Source of the DNA: Thermoplasmata archaeon
GTDB lineage: Archaea > Thermoplasmatota > Thermoplasmata > Lutacidiplasmatales > UBA184
DNA: 6,729 nucleotides
Direction of reading: 5' to 3'
Assembly (NCBI GenBank): GCA_030039715.1
Contig: JASHVA010000045.1
Location: 1-6,729 of the forward strand
In this document: positions 5,297-6,729 of the stretch, in pieces
Layout of the letters: every line of letters starts with the position of its first letter
How positions within the stretch are numbered: the first letter of the stretch is position 1
Notes under the pieces: model-generated
What the model was told of the DNA's origin: nothing
The model's database searches: none
The model's input: the letters and a program-made list of their open reading frames with translations, nothing else
Program-made: the position numbers and the translations under genes

Positions 5297-6729
5297 ATGC
5301 CGCGGGTCACGGTCCGCATCCCGACGCCCCTCCGCCCGTTCGTGGACGGGAGTCCGGAGCTCCCCACCGAGGGCGCGACCGTCGGAGAGGTCGTCCGCGC
5401 CGTCATCGCCACACACGTGCGGCTCCGCTCCCATCTCCTTACTCCCGCGGGGGAGATCCGGAACTTCGTCATGATCTACCTTAACGACGAGGATGTCCGT
5501 TCGTTGGCGCGCGAGGCGACCCCGGTTCGGAACGGCGACGTCCTGTCGATCGTTCCCGCGATCGCGGGAGGCGCGCCGGTGGCCGGCCGGTCCCCGACGC
5601 CTCTCACGGTCCTTCCCTCGACGCCGCGGGACACGCTCGACCGCGTCGCGCTGCGCCGATACAGCCGCCACCTCCTCCTGCCCGAGGTCGGTGTCGCCGG
5701 CCAGAAGCGCCTGCGTCGGGCGAAAGTGCTCGTCGTCGGGGCCGGAGGGCTCGGCTCGCCGACCGCGCTCTACCTCGCGGCGGCCCGCGTCGGCGAGATC
5801 GGGCTCGTGGACTTCGATGAGGTCGACCTGTCGAACCTGCAGCGACAGGTGCTCTACTCGACCGCCGACGTCGGCCGTCCCAAGCTCGAGGCGGCGAAGG
5901 ACCGGCTCGAGGCGCTCAACCCGGGCGTCACCGTGACGCCGATCCGGCAGCAGCTCTCCTCCGCGACGGCGCTCGACGTGCTGCGGCCGTACGACGTGAT
6001 CGTCGACGGGACCGACAACTTCCCGACCCGCTACCTGGTCAACGACGCCTGTGTGCTGCTGGGCAAGCCGAACGTCTACGGTTCGATCTACCGGTTCGAG
6101 GGGCAGGCGTCCGTCTTCGACGCGCACCGGGGCCCGTGCTACCGGTGCCTCTACCCCGAGCCCCCGCCGCCGGACCTCGTCCCCTCGTGCGCGGAGGCCG
6201 GCGTGCTCGGCGTGCTCCCCGGTCTCGTCGGGATGATCCAAGCGACCGAGACGATCAAGCTCCTGCTCGGGGTCGGGGAGCCGCTCATCGGCCGGCTGCT
6301 GCTCTACGACGCGCTCGCCCTGAGGTTCCGCGAGCTGAAGCTGAAGAAGGACCCCGCCTGCGTGGTCTGCTCCCCGAACGCGACCCAGAAAGGGCTGATC
6401 GACTATCCGGCGTTCTGCGGCGTCTCCGCGGCACCGGCCGCGTCGGCGACGGGGCTCCCCGAGATCTCCCCGCGCGAGCTCGCCGCCGAGATCGCCGGGC
6501 CCGACCCGCCGTTCCTGCTCGACGTTCGCGAACCGAACGAGTGGGAGATCGTGCACCTGCCGAACGCCCACCTCATCCCCCGGGGCGAGCTCCCGGACCG
6601 CCTCAACGAGATCACCGGGGCGCGGGAGGTCGTGGTCTACTGCCGGACGGGCGGCCGCTCGAGCCAGGCGACGCGCCTCCTGCTCGACCTCGGCTTCCAG
6701 AACGTGCGGAACCTGACCGGCGGCGTCAC
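5297..6729 (+). CDS. moeB: MoaD/ThiS-like domain fused to MoeB-type adenylyltransferase and rhodanese domain, 3' end cut by window edge
   Basis: One open frame gives 477 residues before the window ends. Residues 1-92 form a MoaD/SAMP-like beta-grasp domain, including VMIYLNDEDVRSL and NGDVLSIVPAIAGG, with Gly91-Gly92. After a Pro-rich linker (93-111), residues 112 to about 365 are a MoeB/UbaA E1-like enzyme: RYSRHLLLPEVG, nucleotide-binding GAGGLGS (148-154), DFDEVDLSNLQRQ with Arg183, Lys196, DGTDN with Asp237 and Asp240, zinc pairs Cys281/Cys284 and Cys355/Cys358, and Cys298 in SCAEAGVLG at the E1 catalytic position. From about 387 a rhodanese domain follows (LLDVREPNEWE), with persulfide cysteine Cys449 in YCRTGGRS. 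MoeB-rhodanese enzymes adenylate a carrier's C-terminal glycine, then sulfurate it for molybdopterin synthesis, tRNA thiolation or cysteine synthesis. Here the carrier is in the same chain with its Gly-Gly buried internally, so cleavage would be needed, or the domain acts otherwise. The ATG start fits the beta-grasp N-terminus. Only the last part of the rhodanese domain is missing. Confidence 0.93.
   Translation, partial: MPRVTVRIPTPLRPFVDGSPELPTEGATVGEVVRAVIATHVRLRSHLLTPAGEIRNFVMIYLNDEDVRSLAREATPVRNGDVLSIVPAIAGGAPVAGRSPTPLTVLPSTPRDTLDRVALRRYSRHLLLPEVGVAGQKRLRRAKVLVVGAGGLGSPTALYLAAARVGEIGLVDFDEVDLSNLQRQVLYSTADVGRPKLEAAKDRLEALNPGVTVTPIRQQLSSATALDVLRPYDVIVDGTDNFPTRYLVNDACVLLGKPNVYGSIYRFEGQASVFDAHRGPCYRCLYPEPPPPDLVPSCAEAGVLGVLPGLVGMIQATETIKLLLGVGEPLIGRLLLYDALALRFRELKLKKDPACVVCSPNATQKGLIDYPAFCGVSAAPAASATGLPEISPRELAAEIAGPDPPFLLDVREPNEWEIVHLPNAHLIPRGELPDRLNEITGAREVVVYCRTGGRSSQATRLLLDLGFQNVRNLTGGV

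Noticed and set aside
5024..6571. A 515-codon open frame on the minus strand opposite the MoaD-MoeB-rhodanese gene
   Set aside because: It is very Arg/Glu/Asp/Gly-rich without recognisable motifs. It mirrors the GC-rich codons of the opposite gene, which has full family motifs, so it is an antisense shadow.
1..6729. CRISPR array, tRNA/rRNA genes, insertion sequences, phage or integrase genes
   Set aside because: No spaced identical repeats, no cloverleaf-like or rRNA-like segments, and no transposase or recombinase motifs were seen on either strand by reading.

Overview
The window is strongly GC-rich, with most third codon positions G or C, and densely coded. It looks like a chromosomal fragment of a high-GC archaeon, possibly Thermoplasmatota; this placement is an inference. 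Three things point that way. The protein at 2740-3303 (N-terminal ribbon-helix-helix plus a roughly 140-residue C-terminal domain) resembles a family I associate with Thaumarchaeota and related archaea. Short AT-rich, TATA-like boxes lie about 23-29 nt before three plus-strand start codons that have poor or no Shine-Dalgarno sequence, as in leaderless archaeal transcription. The MoaD-like domain ends in the NGD...IVPAIAGG style shared by archaeal small ubiquitin-like modifiers. A GC-rich bacterium such as Chloroflexota or Actinomycetota is not excluded.

Left third, minus strand: two paralogous FAD-dependent oxidoreductases of the phytoene desaturase-like (CrtI/PYROXD2-type) amine-oxidase fold form an operon read right to left. 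The promoter-proximal copy (927-2609) is complete. The second (1-930) begins inside the stop codon of the first (GTGA overlap) and runs off the left edge.

Centre: a divergent intergenic region of about 130 bp holds a TATA-like box and three TACAT/CACAT units spaced exactly 10 bp apart. It separates the flavoenzyme operon from the plus-strand ribbon-helix-helix gene. That gene is followed 33 nt later by an NAD(P)-dependent aldehyde dehydrogenase (3337-4836), which is coupled by an ATGA overlap to a DUF779 protein (4833-5192), a usual partner of aldehyde dehydrogenases. The simplest reading is a regulated oxidation module: flavoenzymes could generate an aldehyde or other oxidised product, ALDH would convert aldehyde to acid, DUF779 would assist, and the RHH protein would control the divergent promoters. 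The substrate cannot be read from the sequence.

Right: after a 104-bp gap containing an 8-bp perfect hairpin and a TATA-like box, one uninterrupted frame from 5297 to the window edge encodes a three-domain fusion. It has a MoaD/SAMP-like beta-grasp domain with an internal Gly-Gly, a MoeB/UbaA E1-like adenylyltransferase, and a rhodanese domain. It thus joins a sulfur-carrier protein to its activating enzyme and its sulfur donor in one chain. This is the most interesting item in the window. No rRNA, tRNA, CRISPR array, insertion sequence or integrase was seen.
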